From NCBI GenBank assembly GCA_030549495.1, contig JAUIRK010000898.1:1302001-1366000 (forward strand): 64,000 nt of DNA, read 5' to 3'. Position 1 is the first letter of the stretch; each line of letters starts with the position of its first letter. Source of the stretch: Nectonema munidae. Lineage: Eukaryota; Nematomorpha; Nectonematoida; Nectonematidae. The notes below the pieces were generated by a model. It saw only the letters and a program-made list of their open reading frames with translations, was not told the DNA's origin and did no database searches. Position numbers and translations under genes: made by a program. Shown piece after piece: positions 19,881-31,100 of the stretch.

Positions 19881-20799
19881 AATATTTCATTCTACAGTAA
19901 CTTATGTAACTCGATAGGACATCCATCTTTTTGGCTACAAATTCGTTATCGACTTGTAGTCTCTACGTCATATTATAATTTACAGTATGTAATTTTGCTA
20001 TTTATTCCATGATGATCCTTTCTTGGTAGCTCTTTCATTAGAAATTTATATTCTTCAATGTGTGTTCGAAAATTTTTTTATAATGATAAAATTACTTTTT
20101 TCCTCTCTCAAAGCATTCTGAATAAAGAATCTTCTTGATGATCTTAGACTTTTTAATCAGTATCGTGTATTTTATTATCAGGCCTGAATATTTGTCAACC
20201 AATCTCATTTCAAAGGTTTTTTTTCTGATGAATCAATCGTGATGTTGATTGTTCAATTATATAAAGTTGTCCACGTTCTTTATCTAAAAAATTATTTCTT
20301 TGACGCAAAAGGAAAAAGATGGACAAATTCAATTTAAATTAAAAATATCTTGTTAGTGACTAAATTCTCACATATTGGCATCTGTGCCATTTTTGATAAA
20401 TCTGACCTATTCTAAATTTTCAGATTTCCTACCCATCTTAGCTAAATGTTAATTGTAATCCTATATGATAAGCTATAGATTTAAATATTTTTCAATTGTA
20501 AAAGAGAAATTTCTTTTTCACAGTCAAAATCTTTTTTGAAGCATCTAATATTATATAATTAAACCACTTCCTAGTTCATTAGAACATGGTAGATCTTCCA
20601 TTTAGTCAAGATACATATTTTTTTTTAATTATTTGTTTTGATCACATGTTCTCTTTTCAATTAATTTTCAACTTGGTTCCTTCTCTCATACAAATTTTCA
20701 AAAGATTTTATATGTTTTGTTTTTTTTAATAAATATTTCATACTCAAGTATGCAGCCATTTTTTGAAAATTTTTTACAGAACTAATTTTCGGGCATACA

Positions 20800-22240
20800 T
20801 TACTAATTCAATTGCCATTTCGAGATATTTTTTAACCGTATTATCTAAAATCCAGTACAGAAATAAAATAAGCATAGTCGATTTGGTATAAGACAGATAT
20901 TTTATTTTTTTGAAAATATTTTTGAAGACAATATCTAGAAGTAAACCGCAAATCTGAAAGCTTTCAGATATTTTAAAACCATAAATGCCAAAACTTAGTC
21001 CAAAAATGAAACCAGCATCTTCCATTTGGCATAAAAACAGATATTTTATTTAAATTTCAAAAATATTTTTGTAGACATTAGACGTAAATCGAACATTTGA
21101 TTGATACTTTCAGACATTTAAAACCTCTAAATGCAAAAAATGATTTCAGAAATAAAAATTATCATGGTCGAATTGGTATAAAAACATATATTTCATGTAA
21201 AATTAAAGAGAATATTTTGGGATATAGTTTTCAGACATAAACCGAAAATTTGATTGACACTAGCAGTAAAACCTCTAAATGCAAAAACTGTGTTCAGAAA
21301 TGAAATCATCATGATCTATTTGCTATAAAAACATATTTCACGTAAAATTTGAATCAATATTTTTGAAAACAAATTTTAGAACTAAACGCAAATTTGATTG
21401 ATACTTATAGGTATTTTCAAATTCAAACTGCAAAAATTGAATCCATAAATGAAACTAACATGGTTGATTTGTTATAAAAGCATATATTTAATTGTAAAAT
21501 TTAAATGAATGTTTTTGGAGACAATTTTTAGAAGTAAACCGCAAATTTCATTAACACTTATAAGTGTTTTCACATCCTAAATGTAAAAAAATGAGTTCAG
21601 AAATGAAAACAGCATGATTGATTTGGTATAAAAACATATTTCAAGAGAATATTTTTGGAGACAATTTTCAGAAGTAAACCGCAAATTTGATTAATATTTA
21701 TAGGTATTTTCAAATCCTAAATGTAAAAAATGAGTTCAAAAATGAAAACAGCATGATCAATTTGGTATAAAAACAAATATTTTATGTAAAATTGAGAGAA
21801 TATTTTTGGAAGTAAACCGCAAATTTTGACTGATATTTTAAAACCTCTAAATGTGAAAAATGAGTTCAGAAATGAAAACAGCATGGCCGATTTAGTATAA
21901 CACATATATTTCATTGTAAAATTTGAATGAATGTTTTTGGAGATAATTTTAAGAAGTAAACCGCAAATTTGATTAACACTTATAGGTATTTCCATATCCT
22001 AAACGTAAAAAATTAGTCCAGAAATGAAACCAGCATGACCGATTTAGTATAACACATATATTTTATGTAAAATGTGAAGGAATGTTTTTGGAGACAATTT
22101 TCATAAGTAAACCGCAAATTTGATTAATACTTATAGGTATTTTCAAATCCTAAATGTAAAAAATGAGTCCAGAAATGAAAACAGCATGACCGATTTAGTA
22201 TAAAAACATATATTTTATGTAAAATTTGAAGGTATATATT
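20800..22240. repeat. satellite-like array, unit about 150 bp, about ten copies
   Basis: The block agcatgaccgatttagtata recurs near 20873, 21010, 21163, 21308, 21456, 21611, 21750, 21878, 22030 and 22183, at spacings of about 130-155 bases. Each unit also carries agaagtaaaccgcaaatttg and cctaaatgtaaaaaatgag. Copies at the right end are most alike and those at the left most diverged. The array lies wholly within the nested piggyBac. Confidence 0.85.
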
Positions 22241-22864
22241 ATTAGATATATTTTTGATCAATCAAAATTTTGATTGTCATTTTCTAAAAAGTAGCCATGA
22301 TTATTGAAAAAATTAAATATATAAAGTGTTATGCGTTCCAAACTGTATATAATTATAAATTTTCAGGGTATTATATAATATAGATCCTAAGTTATAAGGT
22401 TAAGTACAGATAATGTCAAAATTTTGCTGAAAAATTTTAATTTTTGATTTTGATTGACAGTTTTGGACATGAAGGGGTCATTCAACTACCATGAAATTGT
22501 TTCAAAAGATGCAGATAGCGATTTTAGGAAAAGTCACAAAATTTGAAGGGATATGATTCAGCCAATTTTCTACAATTAATTTTTTAGTGAAGGGGGGGGG
22601 GGCGTTTTACGCCCCCAGCACTAATAGGGTTAAGGGATCGTATTTATCATTATTAATATCAAAAATTTATTATTACATATAGAAGTATACCACTACTACA
22701 ACGAATTATTAAATTCATCGTTTGCCATTATTAATCGAGATTCAACGTTTCCTGTCATAGCAGTTCAAAGAAAATAGACCCTGCTTTTAGATAAATTATA
22801 ATAAATCAAATACTTAAAAGTGTTTGTTGTTTGCACACCTTGTTGATCCACTGCCTCTATTCAA

Positions 22865-24860
22865 ATGTCTGAGTTGCGGTCAAAGAATACTCTGTGGCTG
22901 GTTGACGGATTAGCAACGAACGAGTTACCACAAAACTTGCTTCCCCTCACTGGAGAAGTTTAGAGGGTTTTTTCAAGAGGAATCCCAGAGATTTGACTAA
23001 GGCCATATGAGAAACCACTAAAAATTCAAGAGCAACGGGAAAATGCCAATATTCCAACAAAAGATTATTGTCACATCCTCAAAAAAGTGAAGAAGCTACA
23101 CGATGAGTACGCGGCCTTCAACAAATCCAAATCCCGAGAATCTGGGAAAGCGGTGGAGAACCAAAAGTCTTTTCAGGTCAAGCTAAAACAATTGTTTGTC
23201 ATAGCTCATCAGGATGCAATACAGTCAAAGGAAGCATCGACGAGAAGGAACGATGCAAAGATTGGACCAAAATTGGGTTAGTAAAGAGGAAAGGAAAAGG
23301 AAACGAATTATGACAGAGACGAAGAGATTGCAAAGAGAAAAAGAGGCATACGAGGAAAGATTTTCAAAAATTAATAAGCAGTCGAGGAGCATCGACGCTA
23401 CTTCTTCCATTCGCCCCTGTCCTGGGGTCAAACGTGAAAGAACTCAGTCTAAGTGCTAGCACAATCCACAGAAATCGCAGTAAACATCATGAAGAAAGAG
23501 CCGCTGAAATAAAGAAGTCTTTCTCTCCAACTGTTCCACTGACTGTCCACTGGGATGGAAAGTTGATGCCTGCACTTACTAATGGAGAAGTAGTGGATCT
23601 CCTTCCTATTCTTGTTTCTGGAGAAAGAGTTCTCAATCTGCTTGCTGCTCCATTCACCGATGGTAAAGCCGAGCCGACAGCTACCACAATTATTAACGTC
23701 ATCAATGAATGGAACCTTCAAGAGAGGATTGCTTGGCTTCGACATCGACTTCCACTTTGGTAACGACCGGCCGCAAAGGCGAGTCCAATCTATCTGGACT
23801 TTCCAAATCCCACTAGACACTGATCGGCTCTTGTGTCAAAGCTAGTAGACATCTATTATTTATAGTCTTTTACAAAAGAATTTATGTGTCAATAGGTAAA
23901 TTCAACTGAGGTGTCACGTAGCAACCTATACGCACAATGTTTCAACAATTGGGAAACAAACTTTTGGTCTTCTGATAGCTTGATTACTAACCACGTAGAA
24001 TCGCGTCGCTATCAAACTACCGAACCGATGAAACCTTTGAGTTACTTCAGAGAATCCTGGGCTACTGAAGTCCTCAATTTTTGCCAAAGTCATCTGCACT
24101 TTAATCATCCACGCGACGACTACATAGAGCTTTCTTGGAGGGGTGCCACATGGACGCGAAAGCATCACTTTTCGAAAACCCGTGGCTTTAAGTCGAGCAC
24201 GATGGATGGCTCGGGCCATATATAGCTTGAAGATGTGGATCTTCTTTCCCCAGTTCTCTCAGCATCGACTTAAAAGACCCTCTTCCCGTGTAGCACAATC
24301 AGGTATTCTGGAGAATTTAAGTGATTTCTGCATTTTTATTGCCAAGCATTACGTTCGTGCCTGGTTCTTCGCACGTTCAGCTGTCAGTGCTCCCTGTCAT
24401 GATATCGTCCTTTTCAACGCTCTGGAAGAAGAAGGCAACGATATCGTCAGGAAAGCTGGGACAAAGACGCTGGCACGCCATCTGTGGTATCTGTCTGAGA
24501 TTAACGTTGGAATGGCACTCTTTGATGAAGAACTGTCTCTTTAGGAGAAGAAATTGTTCTTCGCAAACATGAAGGCAACTGACGGATTCGAAGAGAATTC
24601 TCTCCGTCCTAGGGCTCTTCCTGATGGAATAAAAGACAAGACAGTGACCTCCTTTGTAACTAAAAATACCAAGAAATTCTTTGAACGAGGATCCGGCAAA
24701 ATGGAAGGATAACTCTTCTTATCTAGCTGGACTCCAATGAGTAGAGGGACTGGTTGTGACCAACGATGCAGAGGAGCGTGGAGTGGCTCTGGTAGTCGAA
24801 GCCCGCCGGAAAGAATTCCCAAGTCAGACCAAATCCTGCCTTATGAAAAAGTTTAAATGA
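22865..24860 (+). pseudogene. hAT-like transposase of an uncharacterised multicopy family (copy 2)
   Basis: Blocks in order: WLVDGLATNELPQNLLPL near 22895, RPYEKPLKIQEQRENANIP, LHDEYAAFNKSKSRESG, LTVHWDGKLMPAL near 23540, VVDLLPILVSGE, then a damaged FD block near 23725, SRARWMARAIYSLKMW near 24195-24240, VRKAGTKTLARHLWYLSEINVGMALFDEE near 24450, KMEG, and AEERGVALVVEARRKEFP near 24770. HWDGK, ARWMA-AIYSLK and AEERG correspond in order to HLDGK, ARWNSRA-YAL and AER in copies 1 and 3. Multiple frame changes occur; codon composition is less AT-rich than the flanks. Confidence 0.75.
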
Positions 24861-25007
24861 ATTGCGGGACATTATACCATTGGCTGATGCTCTTCAAATT
24901 TTTTATATTTGATTTTTTATTAAAAAAGAACAAAATAAAAGGTTGCTTACAATTTTCAGTTGAATTATATTTTTTCCCCTATAATTGTGAAACACCCTAA
25001 CCTACAT

Positions 25008-25606
25008 GTATGTTTGCTGTGGGTGTAGATTGAATCTTTATAATTGCCAATATTCTTGATTATCGATGTGGGTTTGATATATAGATAAGAAAAATATCAC
25101 ACATTTATTCTTACTGTGTTTCAGTGTTCATATCAAAGAATAAAATGTTCTATTTCTGGTTCTCATCCTCATTTTTAAGTATTACTGCAAATAAATTTGT
25201 TTTGATGGTGAACATATATATAAACAGAGGCTTCTGAAGCGATTTATCTTTACAAAATTATTTTTCTCTCAGTTCCTTGCTTTGGTACATTCAGGGGATG
25301 TGCGTTGATTCAAGTTTTAAGGCAAAATATAAGTGTAGATAAATTAAATTTTCTTATTATATAAATAAAAAAAGACAAATAGTTTTTGAATTCTAAAATG
25401 AACGATCATAAATAACTCAACAAATAGCTCATATGTGATTTATGCAAGTAATTGTAAAAATTACAATGTCGTGCATAATTGTAATGTTAGAGAAAGCAAA
25501 TTTTTATAATATGCAAATAGTAAAACTTAAGCAAGGATTTTAATGTCTAAAATTTATAAAAAAAAAAAATTATTTAAACTAATTTAAAAAAAATTTAAAA
25601 AAAATT
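25008..25606. other. gene-free AT-rich stretch
   Basis: No supported feature beyond the target duplication at 25000-25007. Confidence 0.5.
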
Positions 25607-25880
25607 CCAAAAGGGGGGGGGGGGGTGGTGGGAGGCGGGGTTGTTTGGGGGCCGCCGCCTTGGGGTTCGCCCCCCGGCGTTGCCTTCTATTTAAAAAATA
25701 TTTTTGGGGGTAGTTTTTCTTTTCAAAACACAATTTTTAAAAAAAAAAAAAATTAAAAAAAAATTTTTATTAAATTATTTTTTTTCTTTTTTTTAATTAA
25801 TATTTTTATTTTTTATAGAGAATTTATTAAGAATAACAAAAAAAATATAAAAGAGCCCCCCCTCCCTTTTTTTTTTTTTT
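25607..25880. repeat. homopolymer-dominated low-complexity patch
   Basis: About 13 G, then a GC-rich block of GG and CC runs, then long A and T runs, then a C-rich block and a long T run. Nearly every base is part of a run. It is unlike anything else in the window and is probably low-quality sequence. Confidence 0.7.
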
Positions 25881-26224
25881 TAATGGCAAGGATTTTCAAT
25901 ATGAATCACGATTTTGCTTTCAGTCGGCCCTCCAAAAAGAAAAGGTTCTCTAAGACCATTTTCTTTGTCTACGCCTCTAGTAAACATAAATATGAAAAAA
26001 AGTTGAAGCCTAAATTCTACTATTACATTTATGTGCTGTTTTGCGGCCCAGTTTAAACCTAAATATAATCGTATTTACTGCTAATCACATTTTTTAAAAA
26101 TCATTTGAATGAACATGCTAAAAATGAATCTTCTGAAAATAATGCAACCTACGTTAATGTTAAGGAACTTTTTAAGAGAATCGTTAACACACTTCTTCAA
26201 TTTGCTCAAATTTTAAAACAGCTT

Positions 26225-26700
26225 AAAATGACATATAGAAATGGCCTACAATACGATAGGAAATTTCGTATTTTTAAATTTAGCTTTCTTTTTGAAACGT
26301 AAAATCGTATCGAAATAAAAAAATACGATGTTTAGAAAATGTATCGAAATTTTTCGAAATGTAATAACATAATTTAAATAGGAAAACAAATATTTAATTT
26401 TAACTTAGTTAATTAACGCTTTCTGCAAATATTCTATCTTTTTTATTCAACTCATTTATCCTAACTACAATGACAAATTCTGATGTTTGTTGAGGAAAAA
26501 ATTTGAAAATATAAGTATTGCAACGTAAAAGAAGAATATCTCTATATCTTCTTTTTGTTTTAATCTTTGACCTTTTAAAATGTATTTTAAAGCCAAAAAT
26601 GTTCTCTAACACTGACTTGAGTGACCAACCGGCAATGATGAGACAGCCTATCTTCTCAAACAACCACTGCCTTCGTTTTAGCCGATAAAATGTAATAGGT
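26225..26700 (-). pseudogene. hAT-type transposase C-terminal relic in a dispersed repeat (copy A)
   Basis: Closely similar to 56970-57450 on the same strand. On the minus strand, SVLENIFGFKIHF then KTKRRY then DILLLRCNT recalls the hAT dimerisation domain (SE-x-F-S ... L ... KR-x-R-L ... D-x-x-L-F-L-R-x-N). The left part (26240-26360) is full of small inverted cgatacgaaatttcgtat blocks, typical of hAT termini. No intact frame. Confidence 0.5.
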
Positions 26701-27123
26701 AATGCAGCAATATGTAATTAATCAGAGCAGAATAAGTGTATATTTATGCTTTAAAAGTAGAAAGTGTATACTTAATCGATCCGTATAACACTGCCGCACT
26801 GAATGTAAGTGTTTATTTTGTAAAGTAATGTTTATTCAAAAAGGTCTTATTTTTAATAAAAAAAAGTTTTGCCTTTCAAAAAATATTTATTTTCAAACTC
26901 AGTTATACTTTTAATTAGTTAATTTTTCTATCAATACTCTTTCAATTTAAACTTTTTCTATCAAGTTTATCAGTAACAAAAAATATTTTTTTATACTTAT
27001 TTTTACATCTTTTTAGATTTATTGCGAACATTCAAACACTCTTATATTGCAATTTCTAAAGCAAACTTTTCATCTACCCCAAATGTAATCATTACTTTTA
27101 TTTCATTTTGCTTCATTTCTAAG
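26701..27123. other. gene-free stretch with a short dispersed repeat
   Basis: 26733-26800 resembles 51945-52045 (block aaagtagaaagtgtata). On the minus strand an open frame at about 27070-27200 (ATGFFIESIVRTDLEMKQNE) overlaps the end of the next entry in another frame. Nothing else seen. Confidence 0.4.
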
Positions 27124-27504
27124 TCAGTTCTTACTATGCTCTCTATAAAGAAACCTGTGGCGATAGGACGGGCTATCGTCCTTCTCAATTTTTGAGTATA
27201 TCAGTGTATAAGTTAAATCAAGTTTATTTTCATTTTCTGAAAGAAGAGTTTTACTTCGCATGCGTAGGATGATATCAGTAAATTTTCCTTGTTTAATATA
27301 TTCATATCTAATTTCAGGAAAAAATGTTATGAAATCGTCGTCTACTGAATTTTTTATAGATCCGTCCAGTATTTCGCTAATATATTCGAGTGATACTATT
27401 TAAAAACCAGAATTTCGTAATCCAGTCTTTCCACCACGCTTTTTCAGCATTCCATCGGCTTTTTCGTTAGGACCATCGCCGAAAAATATCAAGTTTAAAG
27501 TCAT
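27124..27504 (-). other. unrecognised minus-strand coding-like region just upstream of NDUFV1
   Basis: A frame from ATG at 27504 to TGA at 27124, open except for one TAA after NSGF. It has composition unlike chance: GDGPNEKADGMLKKRGGKTG, LEYISEILDGSIKNSVDDD, PEIRYEYIKQGKFTDIILR, KIEKDDSPSYRHR. The frame continues in another phase as ATGFFIESIVRTDLEMKQ, as if shifted or spliced. I do not recognise the family. It could be a host gene divergent from NDUFV1, a pseudogene or a transposon part. Confidence 0.4.
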
Positions 27505-27622
27505 CAGTGGTAGAGTAACTGAAATTCTTTAGAAACTTACAACACAAACGCGGCTTTCGTATAAAAGTAGCTGTAACACTGTCTATTTCAATAAATTACA
27601 TAAAGATAGCTTCATATTAGAA

Positions 27623-27676
27623 ATGGTTCGTTTGAAAAATTTTAATGCATTACTTCTGAAAAGGAATAATGGATGT
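27623..27676 (+). CDS. NDUFV1: candidate first exon of NDUFV1 (mitochondrial presequence)
   Basis: ATG at 27623 opens 18 codons, MVRLKNFNALLLKRNNGC, followed by a possible donor gtgaag. The basic, non-acidic composition suits a mitochondrial targeting peptide, and phase 0 matches the next exon. No other support; the true leader could be elsewhere upstream. Confidence 0.3.
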
Positions 27677-27936
27677 GTGAAGATCCCAAGGGATCTCAGC
27701 CCCAATTCCTAGCGAAAGCACCGCATCTCCCTCGAGGATACAACATAACGGAATCATGAAAATTATTTTTTATAATCAGATAAGTCACTCACTCAAGGTT
27801 GAGGATTTGTTGAAAATAGAAACGGGTTGTTATATACAGGTGGTCGTTAGAACAGGATTGACTGTAGTAGTTGCTACTAAACGAGTTTAAAAAGTAAGCT
27901 CCAAAAGTATCCTTATCTAATATTTTCAAAATTTAG

Positions 27937-28175
27937 GTAGTAGGAACTCCTCTTAAAGATGAAGACAGGATCTTTACAAATTTATACGGAAGAAGAGAAT
28001 GGCGATTGGAAGGAGCTTTGCGCAGAGGCTTCTGGTACAAAACGAAAGAAATCTTAAACAAAGGAAATGACTGGATTCTTCAAGAAATATCAAAGTCTGG
28101 GTTGAGAGGACGAGGTGGAGCTGGTTTTCCTACTGGAATGAAATGGGGTTTCATGAACAAGCCTTTAGATGGCCG
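27937..28175 (+). CDS. NDUFV1: NDUFV1 exon: start of mature protein, FMN loop
   Basis: Acceptor atttag, donor CG|GTATTC, leaving phase 2. The exon reads [17 protein letters not shown], then [13 protein letters not shown], then [16 protein letters not shown]. The glycine-rich [10 protein letters not shown] loop binds FMN in the 51-kDa subunit. The match to animal NDUFV1 is close throughout. The split Arg codon is completed by the A that opens the next exon. Confidence 0.96.
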
Positions 28176-31100
28176 GTATTCATTTATGTTTTAAATGCAA
28201 TTTTTTTATTTGAAAGGCTAGCCAGATTTTCTGCCTTTTGATAACGACAATAAGAACATTGTCCATCTTCGTATTGGTTTGATTCTTACCGACGCTAGCA
28301 GAGCTTGTACCCTCTGCGTGCACAACAACTTGCTTTGAAATGCCTAAGCTGACCGTAGATAAAAGTTAGATATTTGATATAGCATTTTATCATACAAGAT
28401 ACAAAAGGCGGGTTACTCCTTTACGAGCTACTTAAGTAAGTGTTGAAAGGCTTTTTCTACCCATAGAATAAGTCGTAACTTGCACCAGTTTCTATTCATA
28501 GCATCTAATAATGAACTGATTAATTTGACCAAAATATAGAACATACGTTAAATAATAATGATTATAAAATAAAACTTTTTTCTACTATTTATCCTTCCAA
28601 AAAGCTTTAAATTTTTTCCTGCATACAAAGGACTATTTCTTCAATGGTATCATTCTCAATGTAAGAGGATTACATATAAGGATCTGAAGTATATGTCTCT
28701 GGGTCGTAGAACTTTAAATTTTCCAAATCCAAGGCATCACAGTTGTTTTTAGTCTAAAATATTTCCATGAAAGGATAATATATTAAATTTATGAACAATA
28801 GATTTGATTAAATTTGCGTAAAATGGTTAAATGTTGAACCAACTATGGAATTGCAAACGCGACTATTATGTAAATTAGGTCAACAATAACGAAATATTTT
28901 TAATTCCTTTTACGTTTTATTCTTTTGGTCATTCAAGACCTAGATACCTTGTGGTGAATGCTGATGAAGGAGAGCCTGGAACGTGCAAAGATAGGGAGAT
29001 CATGCGTGGCGATCCGCACAGTCTGATTGAGGGCTGTTTAGTAGCTGGCTTTGCGATGCGCGCTCGTGCTGCCTACGTTTATATCAGAGGAGAGTTCTAC
29101 AATGAAGCGAATAGCCTGCAAGTAAAATGAGAACTTTTTTAAATCTAACTTCATAATTCCACCAAATTTTAATTATATTTCTTACTTGTTTCATCTAGTA
29201 AAATATATTATTTTTATTATCACAGTTCTTTAAAATCATATGATACAGTACTGCTATCAATGAACAGCTGCGTCATAAATTGCTCATCCGCTGCTTATAC
29301 ACTTTTATGTAAAAATTTCCGACAGAGAATCTGGTTTAGTCATGAGTTGAAATTTGAAAACCAGGATATATTGAAATACTTTCTTTTTTTTTTATAACTT
29401 TCGCGTCTTTATCAATCATATATTAAATCTAATCTAAATATTTAAAAAGATCTAACATGAGCATTCCAATTTTCACAATGTAACATAGAATTATCTTTCA
29501 AAAATAATAATAATAATCAAAGCATAAAATACCTTCAATACACAGATTTAATGAAGCAGTTTATCGACATTAGACTATAGTTTTTAACTTCAAAAGAAAG
29601 CTCTAACCTAAAAAGCCTATTTAGTTTTGGAAATTGGATAACATACTTGAGTAATAGCTCATTTTTCTCTTTTATTGAACATGTTTTATTTTAAAATTGC
29701 TTTATAAGCTATTTTGATTTTTTGATAAAATTTCCAACATACAACTGCTTATAAATTAATATACTAATTGAGTTTTACATATATTTACGAGTAAATTGAA
29801 AAATAAAAATTCAATATATTGCATGCTTAGACGGGAACTCACCTTGTTTTGGATGCTAGAAATAGCACTACTTTAAGATGATTCAATTTTAAAGACAAAG
29901 TTCAAGGGCTTTTAAGATTAGAATTCCCTTTTTAAGTTATTTGAAGTTTATTATTTCCCTTTTTGAAATTAAAATACATAAAATTTTATAAATTAAAACT
30001 ATTTTAAATGTCTTTCAGGCATTGGTTATCGAAAATGATATGTTTGCTTTTCTTTTTCAAAGAATTTTCATATAACTTAAAGCAGAGGATTTTTTCTTGC
30101 GTCACTGGTGAGCATTATCTCTGTTAGTGTTCACCCTATGAGTGACTGCTGAGGGAAGGGGCGTAAAACACGCAGTCCCCTCAACTAAAAAAGGTGTACC
30201 AAATTGGGTGAACCATACCATATCATACTTTTTTAAAAATAGGAAATATAAATCAATATTTTAAGAGATTTGGACAGAATTAAACGATTTTTTAGCTGAA
30301 TATCAATGAACCAAATATTTGATTTTTGAGAGATTTTGCAAAATCTTTTTATACTTTGAATGTTTTGTTAAAAAAGCAATAAAATATTGATAAATATACA
30401 GTTCAAAAACCATAATATACACATTTTTTACTATTTGTTTTATTCATTCTTTTAGGGGTTTAAAATGATCCTTTATGTAAAAAGTAAAGATAAATATTTC
30501 TAGTCTAAAGCATTGATTTTCAAGAGATCCTCATTTGTTTTAATAAATTTAATATTTGTATTTTATTAACAAGAGTAAATAAAGGGCTAATAAAATTTTG
30601 TGTGTGTGTTGGGAATAAAATTCCCCTTTCAATCAGGATTACAGAAAGGGCGATTTTAAATAGATAGCAGTCGGAATCGAATTCTTTAAAGTATTTTTTA
30701 ATTTTTGCAGGTGATTATTTGAATAAATTTAATATTTGTATTTTATTAAAAGGGTAAATAAAGAGTAATAAATTTGTGTGTGTTGGGAATAAAATTTAAT
30801 AGGATTAAGAAAGGGGATTTAAATAGATAGAGTGGAATGAATTTTAAATATTTTTAATTTTTGTTAGCAGACTGAGTGCCTTAGGCGAAGCCTGGCGTAA
30901 AAGTTAAATTTTAAGTATTGGAAGTGTGAGTTGGATACGAATCAAGCAGTATCGATCATAAGTGAATCGATCTGTATTTTTCTCCCACTCCACAGCCCCG
31001 GTTTCAATATATTTATCCTTCTATATACTTGCATTAATATATATTTTAATGCGGGCACGTGACTGTTGAGAAATTTATGCATGATTTCTAAAATTGTTCG

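Larger units (their letters stand above)
18941..22629 (-). mobile_element. piggyBac-type element nested in the hAT-like element
   Basis: TTAA at 18937-18940 and at 22630-22633. Ends: left CACTAGAAAGACC, right (reverse complement) CCCTATTAGTGCTGG; both follow the C-x-CTA pattern common in piggyBac ends. Inside are a minus-strand transposase tail (19085-19340), about 170-bp repeats (19330-19880) and a roughly 150-bp satellite (20800-22240). The rest, about 19900-20770, has no recognisable coding part, so it is an internally deleted or decayed copy. Boundaries rest on TTAA plus context and are inferred. Confidence 0.65.
18704..24999 (+). mobile_element. hAT-like DNA transposon, complete ends, split by a piggyBac (copy 2)
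   Basis: Terminal repeats TAGGGTGTTTCA at 18704-18715 and its exact inverse at 24988-24999. Perfect 8-bp target duplication acctacat at 18696-18703 and 25000-25007. Removing the TTAA-flanked insert leaves about 2.6 kb, in the size range of copies 1 and 3. GGTTGC subterminal blocks also match near 18750 and 24930. The perfect duplication suggests a younger insertion than copy 1, yet its transposase is already broken. Confidence 0.9.

Noticed and set aside
23449-23820. 123-codon minus-strand frame
   Set aside because: Antisense to the HWDGK region of the hAT-like copy 2; an echo of the codon structure on the other strand.
28430-28545. hAT dimerisation-like tail in a NDUFV1 intron
   Set aside because: Only about 25 residues of loose resemblance with a stop inside; below the level I would annotate.
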